Below, one piece after another: positions 22,840 to 34,444 of a DNA stretch of 64,000 bases. The notes beneath the pieces were generated by a model. That model saw only the letters and a list, made by a program, of their open reading frames with translations, had not been told where the DNA came from and ran no database searches. Each line of letters begins with the position of its first letter. The stretch's first letter is position 1. The position numbers and the translations under genes are program-made. The stretch spans positions 2,480,001 through 2,544,000 of the forward strand of contig CADCSX010000002.1 in the NCBI GenBank assembly GCA_902805475.1. Direction: 5' to 3'. Source of the stretch: Entonaema liquescens (Eukaryota; Ascomycota; Sordariomycetes; Xylariales; Xylariaceae).

Positions 22840-25800
22840 TATATCCAAGACAGATATATGCAATGCAAAACGGGATAGGTATATTTTATCGAGTAGGGAA
22901 GTGTCTTAGGTTTAAGAGGGTTTGGAGATATTAACAAGCCTAAAAGCTCAAAGCCTTCTTTGGTCCTTCGTATACTATTCAAATCCAAAAAGGAAAAGAC
23001 TTTCGAAGGAGGATGTTTGTCGTAAGAGCTTTGAGAGAAAGCCTGACTCCCGCATGAGTAAAAGAGAAGGCGTGTTTGCTAACTTACAAGAAGTCGCAAA
23101 CGACACTCTTTTTATTATTTACGTTTCCTTGCATTTACCTGATTGTTTCCAGGTTTATTACCTTTTTTTTTTTTTTTCTTTTACCCTGTTACCTCCAGAT
23201 ACTACTTGCCCAATAGGGACTCACGGGAGCTTAGACAAGGATCGCGCCCCTCGGCCAAGTGCAGCGCGTTAATTAGTATTTGATCCACAGTCACCGCTGT
23301 GTCTGGTCAGTTTCCAGTGACACCTTTCCAGATTGATAAGGATTCCACTGTCATATGTCTTGGTCTTCGAGCTTCCTTGGTTCTTTTCTTCGCCGCTCTT
23401 TAGCCAATCTAGTCGTGAGGCCGCCAACATTACGTCGAACGTGGGACAACGACGAAGCTGTCGTATAGATAAGCATCGAGGAAACCTGCTTAACATTCTC
23501 ACTCTAAGCCACATCAGCATAAATCCATCAGCTGCTCAAGCCACTGCGAGAATGAGGGTTTATTTTTCATCTCGAGCTTACTGGCTTGCAGGTTTGCAGT
23601 AATTATGTGCTCACCTTTATTGGAAATATGGTGCCACCTCTTTCGGTGTTTTCTGCATGGACCACAGAATGCCCCAAAGAACTCGGTCTCGAAGAGCGGC
23701 GCCAAACTTAGCCAATTACACTTACCGAAGGTCACCGACGTATTCTGGGGATGAATCGCCTCTCTCTGATTCGTCAGGTTGAGAGATGACCTCACCTGGG
23801 GGTAACGTTGACCTTTCCAGGGTATGAGCAAATCCTCGAACCGTACGGCAGTCGACATCCTTTCTCACATGGACCATGGTATTTCCATTAAAGAATTACC
23901 CCTTTTCCATCTCCCCATATACTCGTATTCGTTAAAATTTAACATAACTAGATTTGAGAGTCTAGATTGTAAGGTGCACTTATAACTTATATCACCTTGG
24001 AACAACATATTTAAATTGTCCGATACGTCTATGGCTGCACGCCACGTCCAATAGAGAAATTCCTAGTTCAGCATTTAGTTCCGAGGAAAAAAAATCACAT
24101 GTCGCAACTTACATCATTGCCATTTGCCAAGATGCTTCTTGCAGAGCCGCATTTCGAGGTCTTAGATATCACTGTTATTGTGTCACTTTACGAAACATGA
24201 ATGGAAAAAAGAATGTTGAGCATGGCTTACTCAACCTTTAGGGTCAGCATTGTTATCGACAAAGACCCATTATTTAAACGATTAGTGTTCTTGGTACATT
24301 TAACCTGCCGATACTAAGCGATATCAAGACCATTGCAGCTAGTGCATCGTGGGGTACGGCACTATTGTCAAATCTATAGGTACCTATCCACAGGGCTTGG
24401 TGTAATTTAGTAGGTCATACTTTAGAGAAGTTGTTAAAGTAATTCCGTGATTTAGCTATGCACCTTTTCGGAAGAACTTATAATCACGATAGCAAGGCAG
24501 TATAATTATATTATATAAACGGCCTGAATTTCAGAACATCGCTAAGTAGATCCTGGTTAAGAAAATCCTAAGACATGCCTATCTTCAATACATGTACTTC
24601 AGCAGCCACATGACTTCAACTGCATGCTACGTGTACCCGAAAAAAAAGGACATACATAAACCATGCATAATGTTGTAAAGAAAGGCATGTAAAGCCGAAA
24701 GAGAGCTGCACGTTGATAACTCCATAAGTTTAGTATAACTAGCCAGTAAGTTGCTAATACTTGATAAAGGTAAGGGTTGTGCAACATAAAGTCTGTTTAT
24801 ATGCTTTATATTCACACATTCCAGAACATTTACATTTTTACTTCTTTTCAAACATTCTCATACCAAATTCTCAATACAGCTTCACTAAAGTCACGACTTA
24901 ACCAAAACAATTATCTTTCAAAAAGACAACATCATCAAAAGAAGATCTTCCCGATGTCGGTTCTTTCGATGGACTTAGATTCTGTCGAATAATTATCAAC
25001 TCAGCCCTATTGTCTTTAAGGATATTACTTAACAACTAATACGTTATATCCGTTGATTATTTCCTTTTCGTCATTGCTGTATCGCCGTGTCTTTCCTTCG
25101 CTAAGCGGTAATATCAATATTACTCGGTAAAAGCAACCGTTTTCCAACGAATCCAGAGAATTCAGCGCCTCTCCCCCGCATCTTTAGGAGTAATATACCT
25201 AGAGGCATACTACCTAAATCTCCAAAAAAAAAAAAAAAAAACAATGCTCAGGCGAGGCGGACTCCGGAAACCAATCCCCAAATCCCCATCCTTGTCTCTA
25301 ACCCCTCCCCACCTTATTTTACCCCTTCTTCTACTAGTACTCGTCCTCTAACTTCCCCACCATCAGTATGGTTTGCACTATCGTCTGCGCTATCGTCCCC
25401 AGTGTCCCCAGCGTCCCCAGCGTCCCCGCAACGGGATTATCGGGTAGATGATGTCCCACCCAGTTCCTATCAGTCTCGACTTGCCGGACCCATGACCACT
25501 GGTCTGTCTATCCCGACTTCATGGACCGAAACCGCACCTGTCGATAGCGCATGCAATCGGTACGGAGGGGAACTGTTCGGCAAAAACTTGGCTTGTCATG
25601 GAGTAACCAATGGGCTCGACCATCGTGGCTCAAATATGTGTCAACGCCATGTTATTAAGACCTATCACCGTAGCACAAGTTTGTATAATGATTTTGTTTT
25701 TACAACAAACTCATCGAAGCTTCCGCTAGTCAGTGCTAGATCATATAGTACAAGAAACTTTACGCAGCCTTTTTCCAAATCCAGAGAAGCTATTAAAAGC

Positions 25801-25908
25801 ATCTGCACCCAACAACATTCTATTGCTTTAGATCCTCTTAAACAACGCCCCAAACAATACCCCAAACAACACCAACAGCTCCGTGCGTCTTCTACGTCTA
25901 AGCCCGCC
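22840..25908. other. Intergenic, AT-rich; one weak minus-strand candidate
   Basis: Between 23269 and 23858 on the minus strand two adjoining frames have coding-like composition (start near 23858, possible GTGAGG and GTAAGT donors), but I recognise no family and could not build a convincing model. 23900-25200 is very AT-rich. 25226-25242 is an A17 tract. The frame of the ThDP enzyme is open, without stop, from about 25402 to its chosen start. Confidence 0.5.
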
Positions 25909-27844
25909 ATGTATACAGCGTCGTTTGCCTTTTTCGAGGCGATATGGGAAGCCGGTGTTACCCATTGCTTCGTCAATTTGGGCTCGGACCATCCCAGTAT
26001 AATCGAGGCTATGGTAAAGGGACAGAGGGAGGCTAAGGGCAAATTCCCCCGTATCATCACATGCCCTAATGAGGTACGTTTGTAGATATTTAGAGGTGTC
26101 CATATGATTAGATAAAGATTGGTTTGCATCTGCGCCACCAATCAAAAAAAAAAAAAAAAAAAAAAAATCAATTGAGCTAACCGAGGCAAATAGATGGTAG
26201 CGATGTCAATGGCAGATGGCTATGCGCGCCTGACAGGTAAGCCACAGTGCGTCATTGTCCACGTCGACGTTGGCACGCAGGGCTTAGGAGCTGCCGTTCA
26301 CAACGCCAGCACCGGACGAGCTCCGGTACTCGTCTTTGCGGGCTTGAGCCCTTTCACGCTCGAGGGAGAGATGCGCGGTTCGCGAACCGAGTATATCCAC
26401 TGGATTCAAAATGTTCCTAACCAAACCCAGATCATTGGCCAATACTGCAGATATGCAGAGGAAATCAAGACGGGTAAGAACATTAAACAGATGGTCAATC
26501 GCGCTCTACAATTCGCCACAAGTTCTCCTCAAGGTCCGGTACATCTTGTGGGTGCGAGAGAGGTGATGGAAGAGGAAATCAACCCATACTCGCTTGAACA
26601 GGGTGTCTGGGACTCAGTCGAACTAGGTGGTTTGCCGCCGACAGCTCCCCAGCAAATCGCGGAGGCATTGCTCGGTGCTGAGAACCCGTTACTTATTACC
26701 GGATACTCGGGTCGAAATCACAAGATACCCGGTGCTCTAGTGGAGCTGGCTAACACTGTGAAGGGTCTGCGCGTACTTGATACTGGTGGTAGTGATATGT
26801 GCTTCCCCGCGTCTCACCCCGCCTGGCTCGGCCTTCGATTTGGTATCGACCCCTGGATAGAGAAAGCAGACGCGATCGTGATACTGGATTGCGATGTTCC
26901 TTGGATTCCGACACTGAACAAGCCGAAGGATGGTACTAAGGTTTTCCACATTGATGTCGACCCCTTGAAGCAGCTCATGCCGTTATTCTACGTACCAGCT
27001 CAGCATCGGTATCGCGCGGAGCCTCTACTCGCAGTCGAGCAGATCATCTCCGAAGCCAAGAGCCAGGTCTCAAGCATCGATGCAGCTGTTACCACTAAGA
27101 AATGGGAGGCTCTTCAAGCATCATACAAGCAACGCCTAGATACCATAGCATCTAACGCAAAGCCGGCCGAGGACGGTTCCTTCGGCACAGGATACCTCAG
27201 CAAAACCCTACGGTCCCTGTGCCCGCAAGATACGATCTGGGCCATCGAAGCAGTGACAAACACCGCCTTCGTGCATGACAATCTCCAGCCGGATTTACCA
27301 GGTTCTTGGATTAACTGCGGTGGAGGCGGTCTGGGATGGTCTGGCGGTGGCGCATTGGGCATCAAGTTGGCAACGGACGTTGAAAACGGTGGGAAGGGCA
27401 AATTTGTCGTGCAAATCGTCGGTGACGGCACGTTCCTGTTCTCCGTCCCCGGTAGCGTGTACTGGATCGCCAAGCGCTACAATATCCCGGTATTGACCAT
27501 CGTGTTAAACAACAAGGGTAAGCTACTAGTTATGTCCACAAGGGCTTTAGAAAGAACGAGTGAAAAACTAATCATAATAAATAGGATGGAATGCCCCTCG
27601 GAAGTCGATGCTACTCGTACACCCGAACGGCCTAGGGTCGACAGCGACGAACGAGGAAATAAACATCTCGTTCGATCCTATTCCGGATTACGCGGGGATC
27701 GCCAAGGCCGCTGCTGGCGGAGACTTGTTCGCGGCGAGGGTCGACAAGGTGGAAGACCTCGAGCGTGTTATCAAAGATGCCATCAAAGCTGTCGAGGGTG
27801 GTCAGAGTGCTGTCTTGGACTGCAAGGTCAATCTTGGATCTTAA
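25909..27844 (+). CDS. ThDP-dependent acetolactate-synthase-like enzyme
   Basis: Exons 25909-26073, 26194-27517 and 27585-27844 give 582 residues with agreeing phases. The three-domain plan of the acetolactate synthase/benzoylformate decarboxylase family is clear. The N-terminal Pyr domain has GVTHCFVNLGSDHP and the catalytic Glu in CPNEMVAMSMADGYAR, across intron 1. The central domain has PLLITGYSGRN and VIHIDVDP-like VFHIDVDPLKQ. The C-terminal PP domain has the ThDP/Mg motif GDGTFLFSVPGS..LNNKGWNAP, restored across intron 2. It would decarboxylate or ligate 2-oxo acids; the substrate is unknown, and it is not the biosynthetic Ilv2, which carries a different presequence and FAD region. Intron 1 holds a 24-base A tract. 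The start at 25909 precedes conserved sequence; an in-frame ATG at 25637 would add 91 basic, Ser-rich residues that could target mitochondria. Confidence 0.88.
26144..26167 (+). repeat. A24 homopolymer inside an intron
   Basis: Twenty-four consecutive A in intron 1 of the ThDP enzyme gene, read directly. Length is liable to slip in replication and in sequencing. Confidence 0.85.
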
Positions 27845-30800
27845 TCTTAGATGCATACGCAATACTATCGCTGCGTAGTTGGTTCGTTCCACGGGTAAGA
27901 GGAATATCAGATTATGTCACATGGAATACGGAGGACGTATATACTATGGAAGCGCTGATTAAGCGAGGAAAGGGATCATGCAAGGGTAGTCATAGAAGAG
28001 ATTGATTCATATAAATTGATTTTCTATGCACGGAAACTTGTTGCTTGAAATTCGAAGTCTCATCCGAGATGATATGCACCATCGTGGTATGATTTATGAG
28101 TGGTTCGACGAAGTGAATGTATAGGACTGGGGTGGTGAGTCAGCCCGTTTACTCGCACTCGGACCGTGAAGACCTTGGCATGGGAATATTTACACGGGGC
28201 GATTTGTATAGTTGCCTATATTTACTTGATAACCCTGTTAGCCTATACATCAGGCATCTATATGCGTATGACAGCCCCTTCTCACTACGCCCTGGCATAA
28301 CTATATGGTAGATGTAGTTAGAGTTTTTTTTTTTTCTTTTTTGTATCGTATGAAATCCTCCGCTATATTCTGTGACTAAATTTTACTCTTACGTGTATTA
28401 GGCATGGTCGCGTGTCTGCCTAGATAGATTTCTGAGGAGCACAGTCATTGGTTGGGGCACACATGGTCTTCCCCATGGGGAAAGAGGAAAACGACAAGGT
28501 TGGTCAAGGCTCATCTATAAGTTTCCTGCCTGATAGGAAATTGGGGGCGGTTGGTTGGGATGTCGAATGTCACCTGGACGTGTAGGTGCGCTGTGGCATG
28601 CGAATTTCGCGCCCGGATGTTTTGGAAGGATCACTCATTGCGTCGATCCTTTGGGGGCTGAGATGGGTGGTAGCTTATTGTCAGAAGTTTGTGTTATTCA
28701 TGTAAGAAGGGTCTTGCCGCAGGTACCACCGCCTCTGATGCTATAGTGACGCGTACATGAAGGGCTTGATATGGGCTGAGATATCGCAAGTTGGCTTCGT
28801 ATAGGGGACGATGTGAATTAAGAAATTCGTGGGGCACGAGGATGGATGCGTCGTTGAGCCTCCCACGCGGCGCTGGTGATTGATGATCTCTTAGCCTATA
28901 AGATGGGATTTTGATATATTGGGCAGTATGGCATCCGGTAACCGAACAAAACCTCAGGTCTTCCATTGGTTATGCTTTGCAGAATACATAAAGGCCGTCG
29001 TGGGGTGTGTGTTGGAGAGGTCGTCGATCACTGGTATATCTGGGGTAATGCCAAGCTAGAGAAGTATGTATCCACTGGGACGGAGACTGCGGAGCTGTGC
29101 TCGTCATTCGCTTTCATGGGATAGTGGAAGAGGTTTATATTGGGCCGGTTAGGTATGGGGTTTATATTATCTCCCCCCTTGCAAGAGGGTTGAGGGAATG
29201 AGATAGGTATGCCATTGTTCGTTTCGACTGGTCTATTGCTCGTATTAGAATTGCTTAATTCGGAGACTGCCGGATCTCTTATTGTAATATGTAATATCTG
29301 TTTTCGACATACAAGATAGAGGCGATATAGTTCTAATGCGAGATTGCGTCGACTAAATCATTTGAAGTCGGTATCTTGGACGCCTCGTCGAGTTCTGGAC
29401 CTTAGAGATGCGTCTCACCAAAAACTCTCCATATCAGCTGGCCTTCTGAGTAAGAATCTATCTTGGGAAGTTTTTATTTTCCATCATGTCATTTATACTA
29501 GACTTCAAAAATGCGACGACGCAAGCCGAATGTTACCCTGTCACGCAAAGCTTACCCATGTTCCTGTCCAGATATCTTCCCAAGATTGTAGATCTTACCT
29601 TGCCTTATTTACTTCTTATTCGCTTGTGCATTGCACTTTGCACTCCCGTACTCGCGTATTTGTCCGAATGAGAGCATATTATACAGAATATAGCCTATCG
29701 GTTTTGAGAGCCGTCAATTGACTTGAGACACGTTATTATCATTGACATAGACATGAATACTTCCCAAGCTAGGTCCATTGGCTCTTTTAATAGCTCATAA
29801 GTCTCCCGGACTAATTAGCATTGGAGATGCTGTACCTGCTTTTGCATAATGCACACCTAAGGTATGCTAATGTATGCTACTCCTCAGCATTTGCGATTCA
29901 CATGGAAATTCTTCTTGTAACACAAGATAAGAGAGAATACGGAGATTGAACGGGCCACTTACACCTCGACACGGAGTTCTGTCTTATTGAAACCTGACTT
30001 GGTATTGATTTCTCGACTGATAATTTGCGAATGTTTTTGTCATACCTTTACTCTTTACTCTTAACCAATTCCTCTTGACCATCCCTTTTCTTTTCCGACC
30101 CTACCAACTCGAGAGAGTGAGTTGTATCGCATCGTGGATTGAATAGTGATAAGCGTAAATAATGGTGGGTTGGTGGGGTTCTGCGGTTTTCCAATTCGGG
30201 GCGATTAAATAGGGTCACGGGTCTTTTGAACCTGCATCTGCAGGAAAACCCCCTGTACATAAGAAAGCATGTAAGCTGCAAGTGTTTTGGGACCCTTAAA
30301 GTACAAGTTAGTGGATAGAGAGAGCCCCCTTTCCATACATTATATGGAGTTGGGAAGAGATTGAAATATCAATAACTGATGGAAGGAACTAATATGTAGA
30401 TACTTGATGTACTATGTATTATTCTACCAATTTGCCCGAGGCCAGAATCTCCTAGCGTAAGAGGGGTTGGGTACACAATTATGTACCTACAATAACCTAC
30501 GATAATACGTAACATGTATCCTTTATTAAGGTACTTACTAGGTTTACAGGGATAAAGGTCCGGGAGAAAGAGTTGAAAGAGGAACAACCTTAAATCGGAC
30601 AGCTGCTTCTCCCGAGGTCACAATTTTTTTCAAATCTGGTCCTTCATCTTAAACGGTCGATTTCTCCATCGAGCCTTGGCTTTGGGCTCGACCGCCACCT
30701 ATTTTTATTTGGCTTTGTTCTTTGGTTCGTCCATCCAGTCCATCACGCGGCTCATTACTGTACTAGTATAGAAACTCGGCCAATTCCGCCTTTCGTAGTG

Positions 30801-31207
30801 GCGATGCTACTGCCGACGATCTCTTAGCTACTACGTTTTATTATCATTATGGTTCCGCAGCCCTTATCAAAACAGATCTATTAGATCTGTTGAGCTCCTG
30901 CAGCTAGCGAATTAAGTTGGGTAAAATATAGCTCTTAGCTCTTAGCTCTTTCACGAGACGTGCAGTATATCCTTAGGTGTATTGGTAGCTGGCGTTGGGC
31001 TACTCACCTCGTTGTCCTCATGTGAGACCATGAGTCAAATCACAGAACGGAGATCGAAATATCGCGAGCCTTCAGCTCGATAGCATACGGGGCGATTTGC
31101 CGGCAAGCTGAATTGAGAAGTGTGCTATAACAGATTCTGGTTGATTACTTTCTGTAACGGCGATAGATCTGAGCTCATTCTATACCGTCCTGGGTGTGTG
31201 AAGTAAA
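27845..31207. other. Intergenic, no supported gene
   Basis: About 3.4 kb with short unrelated open frames (longest 125 codons at 29344-29721) and no family motifs. It contains a T13 run near 28325 and a triple TTAGCTC repeat near 30932. The last few hundred bases are the cyclin promoter. Confidence 0.55.
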
Positions 31208-32242
31208 ATGGCAAGCGACGCTGGCCAGCCAGACGCTCTGGCGTCTCAAGCAGAGCAGGAGAGGGAGAGTAACAACACAACGCCTACTTCGCCTCCTCCA
31301 CCACCCATTCCTTCAGCAGACCCGAAATTAGTATTACAAGCTCGAACGCCGCCTCCACTCCATACCGCTCCAAGCCCTTCCTCCCATGATCTCTTCAAGT
31401 TATCGCCCATTGCTGCCCTCAAACTGCTCAGCGCTAGTATCGAAGCACTTGTTGGCGTCACAGGCGATATACCTCCGACACCCCCTCCCGCGAGCCCAAC
31501 CCTTCCCAACATGCGCAGTATGCAACGAGAAAAGGCGGAAATAGTTAGGTCTCTTTCAGAAAAGAGTTTGGTTCGACTGCGGGAACAGGCCGAAGCCCAA
31601 GCTCGAGCTCAAGCTCGGGCTCAGACCCCGGGACAGGCGACACCTACCCAGCCCATTGATGGTGTCCACCTTAAGAAGACATCAACTCCTTCGCCGATAA
31701 AGAGCACCCCAGAGCCGTATATAATAATCGGCGCCGACTCGCAGCCGCTCAATCTTCAACACAGCGCCATTACACGAAAGTTCTTCAGTAAACAGCCCCC
31801 GCCGATCAGTATCGAGGACTATTTGCTGCGGATACATCGATTCTGCCCCATGTCGACTGCTGTGTATCTTGCGACATCGTATTATATTTTCCGACTCGCT
31901 GTCGAGGAACGGGCTATCCCTGTCACGCGGAGGAATTGTCACCGTTTACTTTTGGCGGGTCTGAGAGTAGCAATGAAAGCTCTCGAGGATTTAAGCTACC
32001 CACACGCGAAGATCGCTCGGGTTGGTGGAGTGAGTGAGATCGAATTGGCGAGGCTGGAAATTAGCTTTTGCTTTTTAACTGGCTTCGAGTTGGTGATAGG
32101 GGAGGATACTCTGAAGAGTCATTGGGAGACGTTGAAGCAAGGCCATGGCCTTGTGGGCTTCGAACTCCTACAGTCGGAAGAAGATGCGATACCGACTTTG
32201 AAATTGGATGCGCCACCAAAAAGAAGGATAAATTTGGATTAA
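31208..32242 (+). CDS. PHO80/Pcl-type cyclin
   Basis: A single exon of 344 residues. The first ~170 residues are low-complexity (poly-Pro near residue 30, an Ala/Gln/Arg helix with three repeats of the AQAR type near residue 140). The PHO80-like cyclin box follows from about residue 190: SIEDYLLRIHRFCPMSTAVY, YYIFRLA, the CDK-contact helix around NCHRLLLAGLRVAMKALED, and the diagnostic KIARVGGVSEIELARLE..FLTGFEL. Cyclins of this class activate the Pho85-type kinase, controlling phosphate starvation response, glycogen or cell polarity (Neurospora PREG and yeast Pcl6/7 are relatives). The gene has no intron. The ATG at 31208 is the first in frame and gives a normal N-terminal length for fungal homologues. 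The exact subclass (Pho80 versus Pcl6/7) is not resolved. Confidence 0.88.
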   Translation: MASDAGQPDALASQAEQERESNNTTPTSPPPPPIPSADPKLVLQARTPPPLHTAPSPSSHDLFKLSPIAALKLLSASIEALVGVTGDIPPTPPPASPTLPNMRSMQREKAEIVRSLSEKSLVRLREQAEAQARAQARAQTPGQATPTQPIDGVHLKKTSTPSPIKSTPEPYIIIGADSQPLNLQHSAITRKFFSKQPPPISIEDYLLRIHRFCPMSTAVYLATSYYIFRLAVEERAIPVTRRNCHRLLLAGLRVAMKALEDLSYPHAKIARVGGVSEIELARLEISFCFLTGFELVIGEDTLKSHWETLKQGHGLVGFELLQSEEDAIPTLKLDAPPKRRINLD

Positions 32243-33625
32243 AGTGAATACTTTTGGGAGATGCTGCGATATTACGATGTACATTGAGGATGTAGCGTGG
32301 AAGAAGAAAAAAAAAAACTTCCTGCGGCCCAGCCCGACACCAATTTTAACCCGGATGCCAGCTCCTGCGCCTCCCTACTTTCGATTACTGGGACATTTCT
32401 TTTCGACTAGATACGTTCCTCGCCAATTTAGGTTCTCGCCGCGATGCAGGGGAACGAGTCGTGACAGTAGTACACATATCGGGGTTCGGCCACAAAACTC
32501 CCCCCGTAGGGTTCGAATTGGAGGGCTGCTCTCCAGGAGACATGTTGGTATGCGGCTATCTCGAGGCCATTCAATGTGACTACCAGCGGGTAAAAATCCA
32601 ACTGATTTTTTGACTTATGAGGGTACCTAAAAGAGGGGTGAGAAAGGTACATACGTTGCTACGCGACGCGTACCTACGTGACGCGTGATTCTTCGGGCAA
32701 CCTACGTGGGGTTTTCAAATATATGGTCTGCTGTAAAAAGGTTGATGCAGATACGTCCCGTATACACCGATTGATGATTTCTATCTGTCACGATATTTAT
32801 ACCTGACTTTAACCGGGAGGTTTATTAAATACTAGGTCTAGAGGCAAAAGATGTAAAGACTGGACGACAAATACATTTACTAGCTGGGAACTACGGATAA
32901 ACCAAGACCTCTGGCCTTGGTAACACGATTTTAATCATTTTCTACATGCTTGTGGGATAAGTTTCTATAGGATTTGCATTATGGGGGAGGCGGTAGTTTC
33001 TGAAGCATTTTTCGAAGAGCATCTTCGAGGGAGATATACGTGAACAAACCCATTCATACGCGATACCCGAATATTATTACCTGTATATAGTATATTAAGA
33101 ATTCTACTCTAACATGAACCAATTGTTTCGAGGATTTTCTATGGTTGCTTACGAGTGTCAGTCCACAAAGGTGCCGATTATGAAATAGGGGCAATGGCCA
33201 TCCCGTGCTTATACGAAGGAGTAGTTCGCAAAGATGTCTGCTATCTATCTAATTATACTCGTCGTACCAACCCATAGAACTCATGAACTAAAATAAATGG
33301 CATCCAGTTGCATCATCCCTTGCCTAAGAGATATCAGCGTGCGTAAGATTTTAATAAACTCAACAAACTTGACTCAAGTAAATGAATACACGCAATATGT
33401 TTGAAAGTAAAACGTGTTGCTTATATTAAATAAGTATTTATATGTCGATAACCTAACAGGCGAATACGACTCAAGGGACATTCGGTACTATTATTTAAGA
33501 GTAAGTTTGCTGGCTCAACTGTTCCATCTCTCTTCAGCAACAACTACACGTTCCCAACACGGATTCACTAGATATTCGAACCACTCCATCATTTACTGTT
33601 TATTTCCCGGCCAGTATATCTAAAC
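32243..33625. other. Intergenic, nothing recognised
   Basis: Convergent/upstream DNA with no coherent coding frame. 33414-33620 probably contains the promoter and leader of the small secreted protein gene. Confidence 0.55.
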
Positions 33626-33946
33626 ATGAAAGCCACTTATGTTCTTATGAGCCTCTCAGCTCTTGGACTCACCTTGGCGACGTCCTTATCTGGTAGAACG
33701 GTAAGCTACACTGTATCATATCATTATCGTCTTCGGGTGTGTTTGGGACTAGCTAACGCCAGGAATATTTGTCAGGGATTGGCTCGTCGAGGCGCATACT
33801 ATTGTTACGAAGCTTGTCACGAAACCGCGGATGAGTGCTATAAGTCTTGCTGTGCCTGTCAAGATGAATGTGACGGGAAGTACGATGCCAACACGCAGGG
33901 ACTATGGGATTGCGAGGATGCCTGCGTTAAGGCGGTATCCGATTAG
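33626..33946 (+). CDS. Small cysteine-rich secreted protein
   Basis: Residues 1-19 (MKATYVLMSLSALGLTLAT) form a clear signal peptide. The best model has an intron 33701-33775 (75 nt; GTAAGC donor, GCTAAC branch about 20 nt before a TGTCAG acceptor), giving 81 residues. The intron length is a multiple of three and has no stop, so an unspliced message would give 106 residues in the same frame. After the signal peptide the mature part has nine Cys, mostly paired (C-x3-C-x6-C-x3-CC-x-C-x3-C, then C-x3-C at the end), and is rich in Tyr and acidic residues. Small, secreted and disulfide-rich proteins of this kind are common among fungal effectors and antimicrobial proteins, but I recognise no family and assign no function. 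Confidence 0.65.
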   Translation: MKATYVLMSLSALGLTLATSLSGRTVSYTVSYHYRLRVCLGLANARNICQGLARRGAYYCYEACHETADECYKSCCACQDECDGKYDANTQGLWDCEDACVKAVSD

Positions 33947-34444
33947 GATGTTGTAAATGCTTATCGAAATGTTTATGAAGATGGAGAAGTATTTTAGTAA
34001 GAAATGTAGTTGCGATTAGATAATAACGGAAAGACTAAATCCTTCCGGTCCGTCGTAGCCGGACCCCGAACTATATAGTTTGACGTCCGATGATAGCCGT
34101 GCCGAGGAGTACCTAACTTAGACCTACTAATTTTAGCTAAGATACTGCTTTTTCAATGCTAGGTAAAGCTCAAGTATGGCGCACTGTGCTATTTGCACCT
34201 GCCTAGCTTGAATTCACACAATATGTGCGATACGAGAATAATAAGACAGATATCAGTTTCCCTTGGAATTGTTAGAAGTAGCATAAGAACACGTGTGGTG
34301 CCGAAGCTCTACACGGATATTCAAACTACCCCGCATTCGCGTTCATATTTCGAAATCATCCCACCTAAAATACCCAAAGCATCTAAAGCATCTTTCGCTT
34401 TCGTAACTAGACATATAACAACGATAGCGACAGCGAGGTCCATA
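33947..34444. other. Intergenic; in-frame leader of the prolidase
   Basis: Ordinary flank up to about 34190. From 34193 to 34444 the frame is open into the prolidase CDS and codes for basic, Ser/Ile-rich residues (see findings). Confidence 0.55.

Noticed and set aside
23269..23858. Candidate two- to three-exon minus-strand gene
   Set aside because: Some coding-like text and donors, but no family motif and no model with consistent phases and stop.
21190..28005. A secondary-metabolite cluster made of the FAD oxidase, ThDP enzyme and SnoaL relic
   Set aside because: No backbone synthase, regulator or transporter close by, and long empty gaps separate the genes.
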